64,000 bases of DNA, taken from NCBI RefSeq assembly GCF_019392245.1, contig NZ_JAHXRL010000001.1, positions 682,001-746,000 on the forward strand. Direction: 5' to 3'. The DNA is from Sulfitobacter sp. CW3 (GTDB lineage: Bacteria; Pseudomonadota; Alphaproteobacteria; Rhodobacterales; Rhodobacteraceae). The notes under the pieces were generated by a model. That model made no database searches and was not told the DNA's origin. It saw only the letters and a program-made list of their open reading frames with translations. Positions 1-9,328 of the stretch are shown in pieces; within the stretch, counting starts at the first letter, position 1, and each line of letters opens with the position of its first letter. Both the position numbers and the translations under genes were made by a program.

Positions 1-99
1 CAGGACAACAAGCCCAAGGGTCGCCAAGTTGCGATACCGCCGAACACGGCGCAGTCGCTCAAGACGCAACAGATAATAACTGCGTGACCGGGTTAGCAC
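1..99 (-). CDS. ntrY: NtrY sensor histidine kinase, N-terminal fragment (cut by window edge)
   Basis: Only the first 33 codons are inside the window; the gene continues off the left edge. The peptide begins MLTRSRSYYLLRLERL and runs into a hydrophobic stretch ending ATLGLVVL, as expected for the basic N-terminus and first membrane helix of NtrY. I chose a GTG start at 97-99 because a GAGGA ribosome site lies six bases upstream and an in-frame stop sits just before it. Its place directly after ntrC matches the ntrBC-ntrYX order known in Rhodobacter relatives. Identity rests mainly on context and a short N-terminus. Confidence 0.6.
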   Translation of the reverse strand, partial: MLTRSRSYYLLRLERLRRVRRYRNLATLGLVVL

Positions 100-160
100 C
101 CGCAATCCTCACCGATGATGTGATGCATACCTGCAACCACTGCCTATTAATGTGGTCCTG

Positions 161-180
161 ATCGGGCTGTGAGGCCCGAT
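161..180 (-). other. Stem-loop between ntrC and ntrY
   Basis: A seven-base perfect stem (ATCGGGC / GCCCGAT) with a six-base loop lies in the gap after the ntrC stop. A second weak stem (GCCAC / GTGGC) lies between it and the stop codon. There is no T-run, so this is more likely an RNA-stability or processing element than a strong terminator. Confidence 0.35.
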
Positions 181-201
181 GGCCACGGTTATGTGGCTCT
201 T

Positions 202-1569
202 TTACATCATCTTGCGACCGCGTGTCACCTCAATATCGAGTTCAGTGATCTTTTTTCTCAAGGTATTGCGGTTGATTCCTAGCAAATCGGCACATTTAGC
301 CTGATTACCTGCGGTCGCAGACAGTGCGATTTCGATCAACGGTGCCTCGATCTCGCGCAGAATTCGCGCATAAAGGCCGGGAGGCGGTAGCATTGAGCCG
401 TGTTGATCAAAATACCGCCGCAGATGACGCTCCACCGACGCGCCCAGTTTTTCGGTGTTGGCTTGCGCCCGCAAAGGTTCCGGATCGGGCTGTGCGCCCA
501 GCACCTGTTCGGCCTCGATCTGGGTGATTTCCGGTGCGCGGCTGGTCAGCGCAAGTTGCCGCATTGCGTGTTCCAACTGCCGGACGTTGCCGGGCCATTG
601 ATAGTTGGCAAAGACTTTGGCCGCGCCTTCGGACAACGCGCGAGGCACGGTGTTGCCGCTTTCCGACCGTTCAAGGAAATGGGCGGCAAGCAGGCTGATG
701 TCTTCGACCCGGTCGCGCAGCGCAGGCACGTGCAAAGTGGCACCCGACAGGCGGTAATATAGATCGCGACGCAAGGTGCCTGCCTTCATCGCGGCGGCCA
801 GATCGGATTGACTGGTGGCCAGAAAACGCGGCGCATGATCACCGGGGGTGTCCATCATCCGCGCAATACGCGCTTGAATTTCCTCGGAAAAATCGCCGAT
901 CTCGTCGATCAGCAAGGTCCCGCCCCGCACCCGAGCCAACACGCGCGCTGGCCCTTCGATGTCTTGCAGATCGGCTGATGTAACCGTGACAAAGGGCAGA
1001 TTGCGCCGGTCCGAAAAATCGTGAATTGCCTTGCCGATCAGCGATTTTCCGGTGCCGGATTCGCCCCAGATCAACACCGGCAAATCGGTGTTCATCACCC
1101 GTGCCACCACGCGGTACAGCGATTGCATCACAGGGGTGCGCCCGACCAAGGGCAAATCATCGCGGTCGCCCGCATCATTGGTTTGGACAGCCCTGCGCGG
1201 TGCCCCGTTACGTTCCAGCGCCCGCGCCGTGCGTTTCATCAGATCAGGCAAATCAAAGGGTTTGGGCAGGTAATCATAGGCCTCGGCCTCGGCGGCCTTG
1301 ATCGCGGTCATGATGGTGTTTTGCGCCGAAATGACGATGACCGGCAAACCGGGGCGATCCTTGGCAATCTTTGGCAACATCTCAAGCCCGTTACCGTCGG
1401 GCATCACAACATCCGAGATCACCACATCGCCTTTGCCCTCTCCGACCCACCGCATGAGGGTCGTCAAGCTTGAGGTCGCATGCACCTTGCACCCCGCGCG
1501 GGTCAGAGCCTGCGTTAAAACGGTGCGGATTGTGCGGTCATCGTCGGCGACCAAAACTGTGCCATCCAT
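202..1569 (-). CDS. ntrC: Nitrogen regulation response regulator NtrC
   Basis: NtrC is the DNA-binding response regulator phosphorylated by NtrB under nitrogen limitation. The 455-residue protein has a receiver domain with acidic pocket DDD at 9-11 and phospho-acceptor Asp53 (motif ISDVVMPDG), an AAA+ domain with Walker A GESGTGKS and Walker [12 protein letters not shown], and a C-terminal Fis-type helix-turn-helix ([19 protein letters not shown]). The GAFTGA loop that contacts sigma-54 is missing: only about 20 residues separate the VTVTSADL strand from Walker B. This is the known Rhodobacter-type NtrC, which works with housekeeping polymerase. It lies two bases after ntrB in the dusB-ntrB-ntrC operon. 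Confidence 0.95.
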   Translation of the reverse strand: MDGTVLVADDDRTIRTVLTQALTRAGCKVHATSSLTTLMRWVGEGKGDVVISDVVMPDGNGLEMLPKIAKDRPGLPVIVISAQNTIMTAIKAAEAEAYDYLPKPFDLPDLMKRTARALERNGAPRRAVQTNDAGDRDDLPLVGRTPVMQSLYRVVARVMNTDLPVLIWGESGTGKSLIGKAIHDFSDRRNLPFVTVTSADLQDIEGPARVLARVRGGTLLIDEIGDFSEEIQARIARMMDTPGDHAPRFLATSQSDLAAAMKAGTLRRDLYYRLSGATLHVPALRDRVEDISLLAAHFLERSESGNTVPRALSEGAAKVFANYQWPGNVRQLEHAMRQLALTSRAPEITQIEAEQVLGAQPDPEPLRAQANTEKLGASVERHLRRYFDQHGSMLPPPGLYARILREIEAPLIEIALSATAGNQAKCADLLGINRNTLRKKITELDIEVTRGRKMM

Positions 1570-1571
1570 TT

Positions 1572-2666
1572 TTAAGTCTCCTGTTCGGGTGCGAGGGTCG
1601 CCAGCATCGCCTTGTCGGCGCGTGGCAGGGAAATACGAAATACGGTTTTGCCGGGGACGGAGTTCACGGAAATCCAGCCGCCGTGGTCCGATATGATCTT
1701 GCTGACCAGCGCCAGCCCCAGTCCGGTGCCGTTCTCACGGCCCGACACAAACGGCTCGAACACATCATCCTGAATGGATTGTGGCAGCCCGGGACCATCA
1801 TCAATCACCTCGATCTGGAGGGGCAGCGATTGGCCGGTACCATCGGCGCGGCGCATCCGAAAAGAATGTTCGTAAAAGCTGTGCAAACGAATGGTGCCGC
1901 CGGTCGTCCCTGCGGCCTCTGATGCATTTTTCACAAGGTTCAGAATGACTTGGAGCAGTTGATCCTTGTCTCCCAATGCCAGCGGCAAGGACGGATCATA
2001 GTCTTCGACGATGGTCATCCGCGCGCCAAAGCCCAGCAGCGCCGACCGGCGGGCGCGGTCCAGCACGTCATGCAGGTTAACGGCCCCCAGTTCGGGCGGC
2101 ATCAGGTTGCCAAACTGTTCGACCTGTTCAAGCAGCTTCACGATCCGGCGCGATTCCGCGACGATCAAATCCGTCAGCTCAAGGTCTTCGGCGTTCAGGT
2201 TCATGCTCAGCAGTTGCGCGGCACCGGTGATGCCCGCCAGCGGATTCTTGATCTCGTGGGCCAGCATCTCGGCCATGCCAATCGCGGATTTCGCGGCGGA
2301 TTTAACCTGATTGTTATGGCTCATCCTGCCCACAAATTCGCGCGGGGTGATCATCAGCAGCATATGGCCCGGCACACCGTTCAGCGGGGCCAGATGCAGG
2401 TCGGACAGCGCCGGAGGGCGTTGGCCACTGCCCACATCAACGTCATTCACAAACAACGGCGTGTCATGTTTACGTGCCCGGGCAAATGCCTCTTCCAAGG
2501 GCGCATTCACAGCAATCAGATCCCAGACGGGGGTCCCTTTGGCCGACTTGGCCGAGGTGTTCAAGAACCCTTCGGCGGCCGAGTTCAGATCGACGATTCT
2601 GTCATCCGGCCCGATCAGCACGGCCGGCACCGGCAGCGAATTAAACACCGCATCCATGTTCATCAT
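1572..2666 (-). CDS. ntrB: Nitrogen regulation sensor histidine kinase NtrB
   Basis: NtrB is the soluble kinase/phosphatase that sets NtrC phosphorylation in response to PII. The 364-residue protein has an N-terminal PAS domain (about 1-110), a dimerisation/phosphotransfer segment with catalytic His137 in [12 protein letters not shown], and a C-terminal GHKL ATPase domain with the N box ([10 protein letters not shown]), G1 box (VIDDGPGLP) and GTGLGLALV. No membrane segment is visible. The start codon overlaps the dusB stop in an ATGA junction, so the two genes are translationally coupled. This is the nifR3(dusB)-ntrB-ntrC arrangement known from Rhodobacter. Confidence 0.95.
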   Translation of the reverse strand: MMNMDAVFNSLPVPAVLIGPDDRIVDLNSAAEGFLNTSAKSAKGTPVWDLIAVNAPLEEAFARARKHDTPLFVNDVDVGSGQRPPALSDLHLAPLNGVPGHMLLMITPREFVGRMSHNNQVKSAAKSAIGMAEMLAHEIKNPLAGITGAAQLLSMNLNAEDLELTDLIVAESRRIVKLLEQVEQFGNLMPPELGAVNLHDVLDRARRSALLGFGARMTIVEDYDPSLPLALGDKDQLLQVILNLVKNASEAAGTTGGTIRLHSFYEHSFRMRRADGTGQSLPLQIEVIDDGPGLPQSIQDDVFEPFVSGRENGTGLGLALVSKIISDHGGWISVNSVPGKTVFRISLPRADKAMLATLAPEQET

Positions 2667-3649
2667 GCTGCTTCCCTTGTGGGATGTGCGACCATGGCAT
2701 CATCAATCAGACCGTGCACAGTTTGCGGGTCAGGTGCGGTCAGCACCGTGCGGCGCAGGTCGGTCGGGGTGCTGCAGGTGTCCATATACCAGCCCAAATG
2801 TTTGCGTGCGGCACGCAGACCAATGGTGGTGCCATAAAAGCGGATGATCTCTTCGTAGTGATCGGCGACCATGCGGGTGAAATCCGTCCCTTGCGGCACA
2901 ACGGGTGCCGGCGTGCCATAAAGCTGATGCGCGATCTGCGCCAAAATCCACGGCTGGCCCTGCGATCCGCGCCCGACCATCACGCCGTCAGCACCGGATT
3001 GCTTCAGCGCCATCCGCGCGGTGTCACTGTCGACGATGTCCCCGTTGGCGATCACGGGGATCGACACGGCCTGTTTCACCTTGGCAATGGCGGCCCAATC
3101 GGCAGCCCCCTTATAGAACTGGCAGCGCGTGCGCCCGTGGATCGTGATCATCGTGATGCCCGCGTTTTCGGCGGCCGTGGCGATTTGCGGCGCGTTCAGC
3201 ATCGCGTCATCCCAGCCAAGGCGGGTTTTCAGTGTCACCGGCACGGACACTGCGTTTACCACCGCCTCGATCAGGGTCAGCGCATAGTCCGGCGTGCGCA
3301 TCAGGGCAGAACCGGAATAGCCTTGGGTGACCTTTTTGGCGGGACAGCCCATGTTGATGTCGATGACACGCGCGCCTTGTGCCTCGACCATGCGGGCGGC
3401 CTCGGCCAGCGGGGCGGCTTCGCGACCGGCAAGCTGCACGGCGGTGCCTTCGATTCCCAGACCCAGCTCGGCTTTCTCGCGGGTGCCGGGGCGTGCGTTA
3501 ATCATATCTTCCGAGGCCACCATTTCAGATACCACCAGCCCTGCCCCGAACGAGGCGACCAGATTTCTGTATGGTAGGTCCGTAATCCCGGCCATGGGTG
3601 CAAGTAAAACAGGCGGGTTTAGGGAAAATGGCAGATCAGCAAGACCCAA
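2663..3649 (-). CDS. dusB: tRNA-dihydrouridine synthase B (NifR3-type)
   Basis: This FMN-dependent enzyme reduces uridines in the tRNA D-loop. The TIM-barrel opens with PPVLLAPMAGITDLPYR and carries the catalytic cysteine in NMGCPAKKVTQGYSGSALM; the phosphate-binding GVMVGRGSQGQPW is near the end. An ATG 38 codons upstream (3763) would add an unrelated, poorly conserved leader. I prefer a TTG start at 3647-3649, with AAGGA seven bases upstream, giving 328 residues, the usual family length. It is the first gene of the ntr operon, coupled to ntrB by a four-base overlap. Confidence 0.9.
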   Translation of the reverse strand: MGLADLPFSLNPPVLLAPMAGITDLPYRNLVASFGAGLVVSEMVASEDMINARPGTREKAELGLGIEGTAVQLAGREAAPLAEAARMVEAQGARVIDINMGCPAKKVTQGYSGSALMRTPDYALTLIEAVVNAVSVPVTLKTRLGWDDAMLNAPQIATAAENAGITMITIHGRTRCQFYKGAADWAAIAKVKQAVSIPVIANGDIVDSDTARMALKQSGADGVMVGRGSQGQPWILAQIAHQLYGTPAPVVPQGTDFTRMVADHYEEIIRFYGTTIGLRAARKHLGWYMDTCSTPTDLRRTVLTAPDPQTVHGLIDDAMVAHPTREAA

Positions 3650-3829
3650 ACGATTAATCCTTGTGCATTTCCATTCGGTGTAGCGACAGCCTTGCCTGAA
3701 CTCAAGAAAGCCGCCGCTATTATGGCATATATATGCGTGTATGTGCCTAATTTTTAAGCACAACGGCCAAGAGATTGCGCCGCAGCCCCGCTTTGCCTAA
3801 AAACACGCTATCAGATCAAGGGGCTGCCG
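3650..3829. promoter_or_regulatory. Divergent promoter region between dusB-ntrBC and ispDF
   Basis: About 180 bases separate the preferred dusB start from ispDF, so both operons must be driven from here. The most visible element is a 12-base perfect palindrome, GCATATATATGC, at 3725-3736. I could not identify a convincing -35/-10 pair or a known operator by eye. Confidence 0.4.
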
Positions 3830-4972
3830 ATGTCATCACCGCCAAGAATTGCCGCCATTATTGTCGCTGCGGGTCGTGGCACCCGTGCGGGCGGTGCGAT
3901 CCCCAAGCAGTGGCAGGACCTATGCGGCAAGCGGGTGATCGACCATACAGTTGCCGCGTTTCGGTATCACGACAGGATCGACACCATTGTTGTTGTCCTG
4001 AACGAGAGCGACATGGCGCAGGCCGAAGGGTTTCGAGCCCAAGGCTGTCTGATTGCCACAGGCGGTGCCGACCGCGCGACATCGGTGCGCAATGGTCTGG
4101 CGTTGCTCGACGGTTGCGATCAAGTGTTGATCCATGATGCGGCCCGGCCTTGTGTCCCTCGGGCGGTTATTGATGGTGTGCTGGATGCCTTGGCCGACGG
4201 TCCCGCCGCCGCACCCGGATTGCCGATCACCGATGCCCTATGGCTGGGCGAGGATGGCGACGTCGCAGGCACGCAGGACCGCGCAGCATTATATGCCGCA
4301 CAAACGCCGCAAGGCTTTGCCACAGCGGCCATTCGCGCCGCCCATGCCGCGTTCGAGGGGACCGCAGCAGATGATGTTGAAGTGGCGCGCGCCGCTGGAT
4401 TGCCCGTTGCCATCACCCCCGGCAGCGCCGATAACCTAAAGATAACCATGCCCGGTGATTTGACCCGGGCCGCACGTATATTGGAGAGCCAGATGGATAT
4501 TCGCACCGGTAACGGCTTTGACGTACATGCATTTGGCCCCGGCGATCATGTGATGCTGTGTGGCGTGAAAATTGATCATGATCAGGGGCTTGTGGGCCAT
4601 TCTGATGCCGATGTGGGCATGCATACCGTGACGGATGCAATATATGGCGCGCTTGCCATGGGCGATATCGGCCAGCATTTTCCGCCCTCTGACCTGCAGT
4701 GGAAGGGTGCCGCCAGCCATATCTTTTTGACCCATGCCGCCGATCTGGCGCGGTCCCACGGGTTCACCCTGACCCATGTCGATTGCACGCTGATCTGCGA
4801 ACATCCCAAGGTCGGGCCCCACGCCGCCGCGATGCGTGATGTGATGGCGCTGTATCTGGGCATCGACGCGGATCGTGTGTCGGTCAAGGCGACCACATCG
4901 GAACGTTTGGGCTTTACCGGTCGCGGCGAAGGTATCGCCTGCATGGCCACAGCAACATTGGTGAAACTATGA
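3830..4972 (+). CDS. ispDF: Bifunctional IspDF: MEP cytidylyltransferase / MECDP synthase
   Basis: This fused enzyme performs two non-consecutive steps of the methylerythritol phosphate route to isoprenoids: CTP-dependent formation of CDP-methylerythritol, and cyclisation to MEcPP. Residues 1 to about 220 are IspD, with the nucleotide-binding [16 protein letters not shown] near the N-terminus. Residues about 222-380 are IspF, starting [14 protein letters not shown] with the metal-binding Asp/His pair, followed by [16 protein letters not shown] and ending with [11 protein letters not shown]. Such fusions are typical of many alphaproteobacteria. The stop overlaps the pgpA start by four bases. 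dxr, the preceding step, lies at 52.2-53.3 kb. Confidence 0.96.
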   Translation: MSSPPRIAAIIVAAGRGTRAGGAIPKQWQDLCGKRVIDHTVAAFRYHDRIDTIVVVLNESDMAQAEGFRAQGCLIATGGADRATSVRNGLALLDGCDQVLIHDAARPCVPRAVIDGVLDALADGPAAAPGLPITDALWLGEDGDVAGTQDRAALYAAQTPQGFATAAIRAAHAAFEGTAADDVEVARAAGLPVAITPGSADNLKITMPGDLTRAARILESQMDIRTGNGFDVHAFGPGDHVMLCGVKIDHDQGLVGHSDADVGMHTVTDAIYGALAMGDIGQHFPPSDLQWKGAASHIFLTHAADLARSHGFTLTHVDCTLICEHPKVGPHAAAMRDVMALYLGIDADRVSVKATTSERLGFTGRGEGIACMATATLVKL

Positions 4973-5460
4973 AACTCGCGAAGCTGATCGGCACCGTTCT
5001 GGGCGTCGGATATATCCGCCCTGCCCCCGGTACATGGGGATCGTTGGTCGCCCTGCCATGGGCGTGGTTGTTGCATGTGATCGGCGGGTTCCCCTTACTG
5101 GTGATTGGCGTCATCGTGGCCTTTGCCGCCGGTTGGTGGGCGACCGCGAAAATGACCGCAGGCAGCACCGATCATGACCCGTCCGAAATTGTCATCGACG
5201 AGGTCGCAGGCCAGTGGATTGCCCTATTACCGCTAAGCTATGCGGCGTGGTCGATGGGGTTGAACATCCTCGTGATGTGGCCGGGCTGGATTGCTGCATT
5301 TGCCTTGTTCCGGCTGTTCGACATCTGGAAGCCGCTGCTGGTCGGATGGGCCGACCGGCGCGGTGACCCGCTTGGTGTGATGTTGGATGATGTGATTGCC
5401 GGTGTCTTTGCCCTGATCTGTGTGATCGGGTTGGCGGGACTGTATCATGGGGTTCTCTGA
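4969..5460 (+). CDS. pgpA: Phosphatidylglycerophosphatase A
   Basis: PgpA removes the phosphate of phosphatidylglycerophosphate to give phosphatidylglycerol at the inner membrane. The 163-residue protein has the family signatures [14 protein letters not shown] near the N-terminus and [14 protein letters not shown] in the middle, with about four hydrophobic helices. The start overlaps the ispDF stop by four bases, and the end overlaps the cinA-like gene by 14 bases, so the three genes form one tightly coupled operon. Its length matches the family. Confidence 0.93.
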   Translation: MKLAKLIGTVLGVGYIRPAPGTWGSLVALPWAWLLHVIGGFPLLVIGVIVAFAAGWWATAKMTAGSTDHDPSEIVIDEVAGQWIALLPLSYAAWSMGLNILVMWPGWIAAFALFRLFDIWKPLLVGWADRRGDPLGVMLDDVIAGVFALICVIGLAGLYHGVL

Positions 5461-5923
5461 CGCAGCTATCTTGCTGGAGCGTGCTGTTGCGCGTGGCGTG
5501 ATGATCACCTGCGCAGAAAGCTGCACGGGCGGCATGGTCGCTGCGGCGCTGACAGATTTGCCCGGATCATCCGAGATGTTTGATCGGGGTTTTGTGACCT
5601 ATACCAATGACGCCAAGATTGAATTGCTGGGCGTATTGCCCGCGACCCTAGATGCATTCGGTGCCGTATCCGAGGAAATCGCCCGCGAAATGGCGCAGGG
5701 TGCGCTGGCCGGATCGAATGCGCAAATCGCCGTGTCGATCACGGGCATCGCAGGCCCGGGCGGGTCCGAACACAAGCCCGAGGGGCGGGTGTGCTTTGCG
5801 CTGGCGACGGCCACCGCTGTGCACGCCGAGACGAAAGAGTTTGGTGCATTGGGCCGCGCAAATGTCCGTTTGGCAGCGCGAGATCATGCTTTGGGGCTGC
5901 TTTTAGGCGCAATTTCAAACTGA
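5447..5923 (+). CDS. CinA C-terminal-type nicotinamide-nucleotide amidohydrolase (PncC family)
   Basis: The 158-residue protein corresponds to the stand-alone C-terminal domain of CinA, which deamidates NMN to nicotinate mononucleotide in pyridine-nucleotide recycling. It shows the family signature TCAESCTGGMVAAALTD followed by GSSEMFDRGFVTYTNDAK, and later SITGIAGPGG. The N-terminal MoaB-like domain of full CinA is absent, which is usual for this shorter form. It overlaps the end of pgpA by 14 bases and is the last gene of the ispDF operon. Confidence 0.88.
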   Translation: MGFSDAAILLERAVARGVMITCAESCTGGMVAAALTDLPGSSEMFDRGFVTYTNDAKIELLGVLPATLDAFGAVSEEIAREMAQGALAGSNAQIAVSITGIAGPGGSEHKPEGRVCFALATATAVHAETKEFGALGRANVRLAARDHALGLLLGAISN

Positions 5924-6079
5924 TTATTAATTAGGCACGTACCGCAATATATAGCCCAACATTAAGGCGCTTGCATAAATGCACGATTAAATGGCGGTCC
6001 TGCCCTCTTTTTAACTTCCGTTGTGCGACCCCATCCGCTTTGCCACCCTCCAAGTTAATTAAATGGGGGAAATTTACCG
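5924..6079 (+). promoter_or_regulatory. Upstream region of amtB
   Basis: This 156-base AT-rich stretch separates the cinA-like gene from amtB and must carry the amtB promoter. A GGGGGA ribosome site sits close to the amtB ATG. I looked for a sigma-54 GG-N10-GC element and for a glnK reading frame and found neither. Confidence 0.4.
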
Positions 6080-7261
6080 ATGAATGCTGCTGATACAGCC
6101 TGGATCATGACCGCGACGGCCTTGGTTCTGTTTATGACTTTGCCGGGGCTTGCGTTGTTCTATGGCGGGCTTGTGCGCAGCCGCAACGTGCTGAGCGTGT
6201 TCATGCATTGCTATGCCATCGCCTGCCTGATGAGCGTACTGTGGTTCTTTGTCGGCTATTCCATCGCTTTCGGGTCCGGCACATCGGGTTTCTGGGGCGG
6301 TTTGGATAAGCTGGGCCTTGGCGGTGTTACGGCTGACAGCCTGTCAGGCACCCTGCCCGAGATCCTGTTCTTTGCCTTTCAGATGACATTCGCGATCATC
6401 ACGCCTGCGCTGATCGTCGGTGCCTATGTTGAACGTGTCGGCTTTGGTTTTGTCATGCTGTTTTCGGGGCTGTGGATGCTGATCTGTTACGCACCTGTTG
6501 TGCATTGGGTCTGGGGCGGTGGTTTCCTTGCCGATGGCGGCATCTTTGGCGATACGGGCGTACGCGATTTCGCAGGCGGTATTGTGGTGCATGAAACGGC
6601 TGGCCTTGCCGCGTTGATCATCGCGTTTTTCCTTGGGCCGCGTAAAAACCACAACACACCGCCGCATAACCCCGGCTATGTGATGATCGGTGCGGCGATG
6701 CTGTGGGTCGGTTGGTTCGGCTTTAACGGCGGTTCGCAACTGGCGGCTGACGGTGGTGCGGCCATGGCGATCACGGTTACGCATATTTCAGCCGCGACGG
6801 CATCGCTGTCCTGGGCGCTGTGGGAACGGATCAAATTTGGCAAATCATCGATGGTTGGCATCGTGACGGGTACAATCGCCGGTCTGGCGTCGATCACTCC
6901 TGCGTCCGGTTTCGTCGGCCCGTGGGAGGCCCTGATCATTGGTGCCGTCGCCGGTGTGCTGTGCCAAGAAGCTGTTGTGCTGATCCGCAACAAAGCCAAG
7001 ATCGACGATACGCTCGACGTCTTTGCCGTACACGGTGTGGGCGGTATTTTCGGCACAATCATGATTGCGGCATTTGGCGCAGGTACTTGGGTCGCACAAC
7101 TGGGGTCGCTGGCGATTGTGGGTATCTATACGACTGTCGTTACCGTCGCCCTGCTGTTCATCTGCAAAGCAATCACGCCGCTGCGTGTAAGTGAAGAAGA
7201 CGAGATCACCGGTCTTGATCTGGCCGTCCACGGCGAGCGGGCCTACGAGCTGACCAGCTAA
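6080..7261 (+). CDS. amtB: Ammonium transporter AmtB
   Basis: AmtB conducts ammonium/ammonia across the inner membrane. The 393-residue protein is a run of about 11 hydrophobic helices. It carries the two conserved pore histidines, in GIVVHETAGLAAL and DVFAVHGVGGIFGT, and the signature WVGWFGFNGGS. No cleavable signal peptide is obvious, and the protein starts directly with the first helix (AADTAWIMTATALVLFM). glnK, usually cotranscribed with amtB, is not adjacent. The gene is followed by a strong terminator, so it appears monocistronic. Regulation by the nearby NtrBC pair is plausible but not shown by the sequence. Confidence 0.95.
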   Translation: MNAADTAWIMTATALVLFMTLPGLALFYGGLVRSRNVLSVFMHCYAIACLMSVLWFFVGYSIAFGSGTSGFWGGLDKLGLGGVTADSLSGTLPEILFFAFQMTFAIITPALIVGAYVERVGFGFVMLFSGLWMLICYAPVVHWVWGGGFLADGGIFGDTGVRDFAGGIVVHETAGLAALIIAFFLGPRKNHNTPPHNPGYVMIGAAMLWVGWFGFNGGSQLAADGGAAMAITVTHISAATASLSWALWERIKFGKSSMVGIVTGTIAGLASITPASGFVGPWEALIIGAVAGVLCQEAVVLIRNKAKIDDTLDVFAVHGVGGIFGTIMIAAFGAGTWVAQLGSLAIVGIYTTVVTVALLFICKAITPLRVSEEDEITGLDLAVHGERAYELTS

Positions 7262-7271
7262 AACCTATCAG

Positions 7272-7311
7272 GGGCCTGCGGATCATTTCGATGCCCGCAG
7301 GCCCTTTATTT
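7272..7311 (+). terminator. Rho-independent terminator of amtB
   Basis: A ten-base perfect stem (GGGCCTGCGG / CCGCAGGCCC) at 7272-7281 and 7295-7304 is followed by TTTATTTA. It lies ten bases after the amtB stop and also sits just past the end of the convergent oxidoreductase gene. Confidence 0.85.
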
Positions 7312-7316
7312 ACCAA

Positions 7317-8531
7317 TCAGGTCACTTTGCTGGCGGCGCGACCTGCGGCTTCTCCTGTGGCAAAGGCCGTGCCCATGACGCGGATTGACCCATAGGCCAT
7401 ATCGTCGGCCCCAATCAGACGGCCAGCATAGAAAAGGTTGTCCAGCCCCTTGGCCCGCAGACAATCCAGCGGGATATCGGCAAAACCGTCCCCACCAACC
7501 GAGTGATAGACCGGCTTTCCGGGTTCTGAATGATCCTCGATCGGCCAAGCGGCTTTTGCGACGCTGTCGCTGCGCTGGCGACCGGTGCGCAGATCCTCTG
7601 ATGTCAGATCATAGCGTGCCGGGGGGTGGCGGCTTTCTCGGATGCCGATTTGTGGGCCGGTTGACGCCAGATAGGCATCGCGGAACCCTGGCACATGCGC
7701 CCGTAGGACATCGACGTAATCATGCGCAGCCCCGCGCGCTGCCTGTTCGGCGGTGGTAAAGCTTTCCGACGACAGATCGGTCATCGCGTGATCGAACATC
7801 ATCCACCACATCTCGCCGGTGCGGGGCACTTCGGTGAATATCCCACCATCTGTGCGGGCCGAAGGGTATTTGCCCGTCCGGTTGTAAATCTCGAACCCTG
7901 CAATCACCGCATCGCGGTCGATGGGTACCGTGCGGTCCCGCCCGCCAATTCGAATGGGTGCGGATATCGCTTGCAGGTGGCCGCGGTCATTGCCGATCCG
8001 GCATTCGAGCCCCGCCAGCATGGCCAGATTTGCGTCGCCCGTGGCATCCACAAAGGCCTCTGCCGCGACCCGTCTGCGGCCTTCCATACCCGCGAGGGTA
8101 ACCGACTGAATGCGATCCGCCGTGCGGGCAACGGCCGCCACGCGGGTGTGCAGCAGCACATGAACACCAGCCTTGATCAATACGCGGTCCAGCGCCAACT
8201 TAACGGCTTCGGGTTCCAGCAGGATGATCCAGTTCAACGTGGTAGGAGAACAGAACGGATCGCAGTCCAGCCCCAAGCTGCGCAGCTCGTCCAGAACAAG
8301 GTCAGCAATGCCACCTACCGCTTTGATCGGGGTTTCGCCTTGTTGAAAGAAACCGCAATACGCGAGCACATTTGACGTGGTCGCGGCACCGCCCAGAAAA
8401 CCGTATTTCTCAACAAGGAGAACTTTGGCCCCTTCAAGGGCCGCCCCTAATGCAGCGCCGACACCGCCCGCGCCACCACCTGCGACGACAACGTCGTAAT
8501 CGCATTCGGGTCTGCGGCTCATTCCCGCCAC
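7317..8531 (-). CDS. FAD-dependent oxidoreductase, substrate unknown
   Basis: The 404-residue protein begins with a dinucleotide-binding fold, VVVAGGGAGGVGAALGAA, and a following acidic/basic turn (LLVEKYGFLGGAAT). It ends with the second FAD contact, FYAGRLIGADDMAYGSIRVM. This layout is that of the FAD_oxidored family, whose members act on varied small molecules. It is the last gene of the gntR-ABC importer operon and overlaps the permease gene by 13 bases, implying that it oxidises or reduces whatever the importer brings in. The substrate cannot be read from the sequence. Confidence 0.8.
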   Translation of the reverse strand: MAGMSRRPECDYDVVVAGGGAGGVGAALGAALEGAKVLLVEKYGFLGGAATTSNVLAYCGFFQQGETPIKAVGGIADLVLDELRSLGLDCDPFCSPTTLNWIILLEPEAVKLALDRVLIKAGVHVLLHTRVAAVARTADRIQSVTLAGMEGRRRVAAEAFVDATGDANLAMLAGLECRIGNDRGHLQAISAPIRIGGRDRTVPIDRDAVIAGFEIYNRTGKYPSARTDGGIFTEVPRTGEMWWMMFDHAMTDLSSESFTTAEQAARGAAHDYVDVLRAHVPGFRDAYLASTGPQIGIRESRHPPARYDLTSEDLRTGRQRSDSVAKAAWPIEDHSEPGKPVYHSVGGDGFADIPLDCLRAKGLDNLFYAGRLIGADDMAYGSIRVMGTAFATGEAAGRAASKVT

Positions 8532-9328
8532 CCCAGCAGGCGACGCTCGATAAAGCCGATGACCGTGCTTAGGATGACACCGAGCAGCGACAGAATGACA
8601 ACGCCTGCAAACAGACGCTCCAAATCATAAAGCGACCCGGCTTCGAGGATGTAAGCGCCGATGCCGTATTCGGCCCCCAGCATTTCAGCGGCAACCAACA
8701 AGATGATCGCAATGGCAAGCGAGATGCGCAGACCAGACAGGATACCAGGCATGGCACCGGGCAGCACAATTTTGCGGACGATGGAAAACCACGACAGGCC
8801 GAAACTTTGCCCCATACGGATCAAGGAACGGTCCACGTTGTCGACCGCGCCATAGGTGGCCACCACGGTGGGGGTGAACGTACCAAAGGCGATGAGCGCA
8901 TATTTGCTGGCCTCGTCGATGCCGAACCAGATCACAAATAACGGTAACAGCGCGATTTTAGGGATTGGGAAAATTGCGGCGACCAGCGGGACAAGGCCCG
9001 CGCGGACATAGGAAAAGAGGCCGATCATAACGCCGGCACAGACACCCACGGTGGCCCCGATTGCAGCCCCAACGGCCAAGCGGCTGAGCGAGGGCAAGAG
9101 ATGTTTGAACAACAGCCCGCTTTCCCACAGTTCTTTGAAAGTTGCCAGAACGTCGGATGGTTTTGGCAGCGTGAGGGCGGAAATCCAGCCGCTGCGCGTG
9201 CCTATTTCCATGATGGAAACCAGTACGACAAACACGGCCAACCCGACCCAACGCCGCGCCTTTGGTGCAAAGCCGCCGCCGCGAAACCGGACCTCGATAG
9301 GTTGGGTTTTGATTGTTGCATCAGACAT
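8519..9328 (-). CDS. ABC transporter permease, NitT/TauT (SsuC/TauC) type
   Basis: This 269-residue inner-membrane protein has about six hydrophobic helices. It carries the ABC permease coupling loop around SFGLSWFSIVRKIVLPGAMPGILSGLRISL, whose EAA-like segment ends in the conserved LPGAxPGI form typical of nitrate/sulfonate/taurine importers. It overlaps the ATPase gene by eight bases and the oxidoreductase gene by 13, so the four genes are tightly coupled. The ligand is unknown: this permease family serves sulfonates, pyrimidine precursors, aromatic acids and others. Confidence 0.9.
   Translation of the reverse strand: MSDATIKTQPIEVRFRGGGFAPKARRWVGLAVFVVLVSIMEIGTRSGWISALTLPKPSDVLATFKELWESGLLFKHLLPSLSRLAVGAAIGATVGVCAGVMIGLFSYVRAGLVPLVAAIFPIPKIALLPLFVIWFGIDEASKYALIAFGTFTPTVVATYGAVDNVDRSLIRMGQSFGLSWFSIVRKIVLPGAMPGILSGLRISLAIAIILLVAAEMLGAEYGIGAYILEAGSLYDLERLFAGVVILSLLGVILSTVIGFIERRLLGWRE

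Noticed and set aside
5924..6079. Sigma-54 promoter for amtB
   Set aside because: GGCACGTACCGC has the wrong spacing between GG and GC (eight, not ten), and no other candidate was seen. NtrC here also lacks the sigma-54 contact loop.
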